Of a DNA stretch of 64,000 nt, positions 63,290-64,000 are shown in pieces. This DNA is from Butyrivibrio sp. NC2007 (GTDB taxonomy: Bacteria; Bacillota; Clostridia; Lachnospirales; Lachnospiraceae). The notes below the pieces were generated by a model. That model was not told where the DNA came from. It ran no database searches and saw only the letters and a list, made by a program, of their open reading frames with translations. The DNA is taken from NCBI RefSeq assembly GCF_000421405.1, contig NZ_ATWY01000001.1:124001-188000 (forward strand). The letters are read 5' to 3'. A program made the translations under genes and the position numbers. Numbering within the stretch: position 1 is the first letter of the stretch; each line of letters begins with the position of its first letter.

Positions 63290-63454
63290 TTTTCTCACTC
63301 CTTTTTAGCTGTGTTGTTTTATTTACCAAAAAACATTCTAACACTATTTCTTGGTTTTATGTGGTTAATTTTTGCTATTTTCCTATCAAATATCACGCGA
63401 ATTACATAAATTGTTTACAATTTATTTTTAAAAAATTTGTGTTACAATAGACTC

Positions 63455-64000
63455 ATGGAAAAATATATGATAACCGGCATGAGCTGTGCTGCATGCCAGG
63501 CACGAGTTGAAAAAGCAGTAAATAGTGTAGATGGGGTTTCATCCTGTAACGTAAATCTTCTGACAAACTCAATGGGCGTAGAGGGAAGTGCGTCAAAAGA
63601 AGAAATTATAAAAGCCGTAGAAGAAGCAGGTTACGGAGCAAGCCTTATGGATGCAGAAGAGGAGGCTCTTAAGGATACGCAGACTCCGGTTCTGAAAAAG
63701 AGACTGATCACCTCTTTAGCATTTCTGATAGTTCTTATGTACATCTCAATGGGTCACCATATGTTTGGTTTTCCGCTTCCTATGTTTCTGACCCATAACC
63801 ACATAGCTATGGGAATCACACAGATGATCCTTTCACTTATAGTGATGATCATCAATAAGAAGTTCTTTACAAGCGGCTTTAGCTCACTTGTCCATGGTTC
63901 ACCTAATATGGATACGCTGGTAGCTCTTGGAAGTTCAGCATCATTCATCTACAGTGTCTTTTCCATAATTCCGGGAAATGACCTGTATTTCGAGTCAGCT
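63455..64000 (+). CDS. copA: Copper-type P1B ATPase, N-terminal part (cut by window end)
   Basis: The 182 codons to the window end are open. Starts with a heavy-metal-associated domain: MEKYMITGMSCAACQARVEKAV (CxxC copper site), then hydrophobic helices (LITSLAFLIVLMYISMGHH, MGITQMILSLIVMIIN) and MDTLVALGSSASFIYSVFS, as in CopA exporters. The catalytic DKTGT and CPC motifs lie beyond the window. TACAAT at 63443-63448 is very near the ATG; I see no clear promoter or operator. The gap 63290-63454 holds only AT-rich sequence. Confidence 0.88.
   Translation, partial: MEKYMITGMSCAACQARVEKAVNSVDGVSSCNVNLLTNSMGVEGSASKEEIIKAVEEAGYGASLMDAEEEALKDTQTPVLKKRLITSLAFLIVLMYISMGHHMFGFPLPMFLTHNHIAMGITQMILSLIVMIINKKFFTSGFSSLVHGSPNMDTLVALGSSASFIYSVFSIIPGNDLYFESA

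Noticed and set aside
63411..63448. CopY/CsoR operator before copA
   Set aside because: GTTTACAAT and GTTACAAT recur but do not form the TACAnnTGTA box; the region is simply AT-rich.

Overview
The window reads as a stretch of chromosome from an anaerobic Firmicute of the class Clostridia, most likely a Lachnospiraceae member of the Butyrivibrio/Pseudobutyrivibrio kind. The evidence is the gene order (rpmF-plsX-acpP-rnc-smc-ftsY; ylxM-ffh-rpsP-khpA-trmD-rimM; lepB-rbgA-lepB-rnhB-fliK-like-flhB-like-yraN; der-plsY-gpsA), the strong AGGAGG-type ribosome binding sites, the AT-rich sigma-A promoters and a Gram-positive type IV pilus locus. The species cannot be fixed from sequence alone. Nearly everything is on the + strand. 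Only an AraC regulator, a PRPP synthetase, a folate transporter and a transaldolase-like gene are on the - strand. I saw no tRNA, rRNA, CRISPR array or transposase gene. After start correction no gap between genes exceeds 300 bases.

Layout. 1-16600: a type IV pilus / pseudopilus assembly operon (PilC, prepilin peptidase, a PilM-PilN fusion, PilO). It continues with a secreted acidic protein, a giant 2817-residue prepilin, three small pilin-like proteins and a terminator. 16681-21003: glycosyltransferase, Mrp ATPase, AI-2E family membrane protein and ilvE. 21045-21905: AraC regulator (-). 22185-30311: rpmF, plsX, acpP, rnc, smc, ftsY and ilvA, mostly overlapping or closely spaced. 30311-33146: YitT protein, GH25 lysozyme, AraC regulator. 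33226-36843: SRP and ribosome-maturation genes. 36962-43175: a nucleoside scavenging module (uridine phosphorylase, BMP lipoprotein, ABC ATPase, two permeases, cytidine deaminase) lying between rimM and rplS. 43282-49714: rplS, two signal peptidases flanking the ribosome assembly GTPase RbgA, RNase HII, a FliK/FlhB-like pair, yraN and pgeF. 49819-52997: two-component system. 53043-58757: PRPP synthetase (-), a PDZ/radical-SAM-like protein, der, plsY, gpsA. 58807-59571: a folate ECF transporter gene behind a tetrahydrofolate riboswitch (-). 59682-62407: M32 carboxypeptidase and tyrS. 62458-62620: a small inverted-repeat element around a terminator. 62636-63289: transaldolase-like gene (-). 63455-64000: the start of a copper-type P-ATPase cut by the window end.

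How it works together. Pilus genes 1-16.5 kb encode an inner-membrane platform, a leader peptidase and a set of minor pilins. One minor pilin carries a very large exported region and could be a surface adhesin at the pilus tip. The central part is housekeeping: phospholipid and acyl-carrier synthesis, RNA processing, chromosome condensation, protein targeting, ribosome maturation and secretion. The nucleoside module imports and degrades nucleosides.

The observations I would look at first are the giant modular prepilin with its duplicated uncharacterised repeat, the THF riboswitch with a Shine-Dalgarno-masking hairpin, the 29-bp inverted-repeat element at 62.5 kb, the overlapping terminator/promoter at 33.15 kb, the CTTAAG operator repeats before the response regulator, and the FliK/FlhB-like pair without flagellar neighbours.
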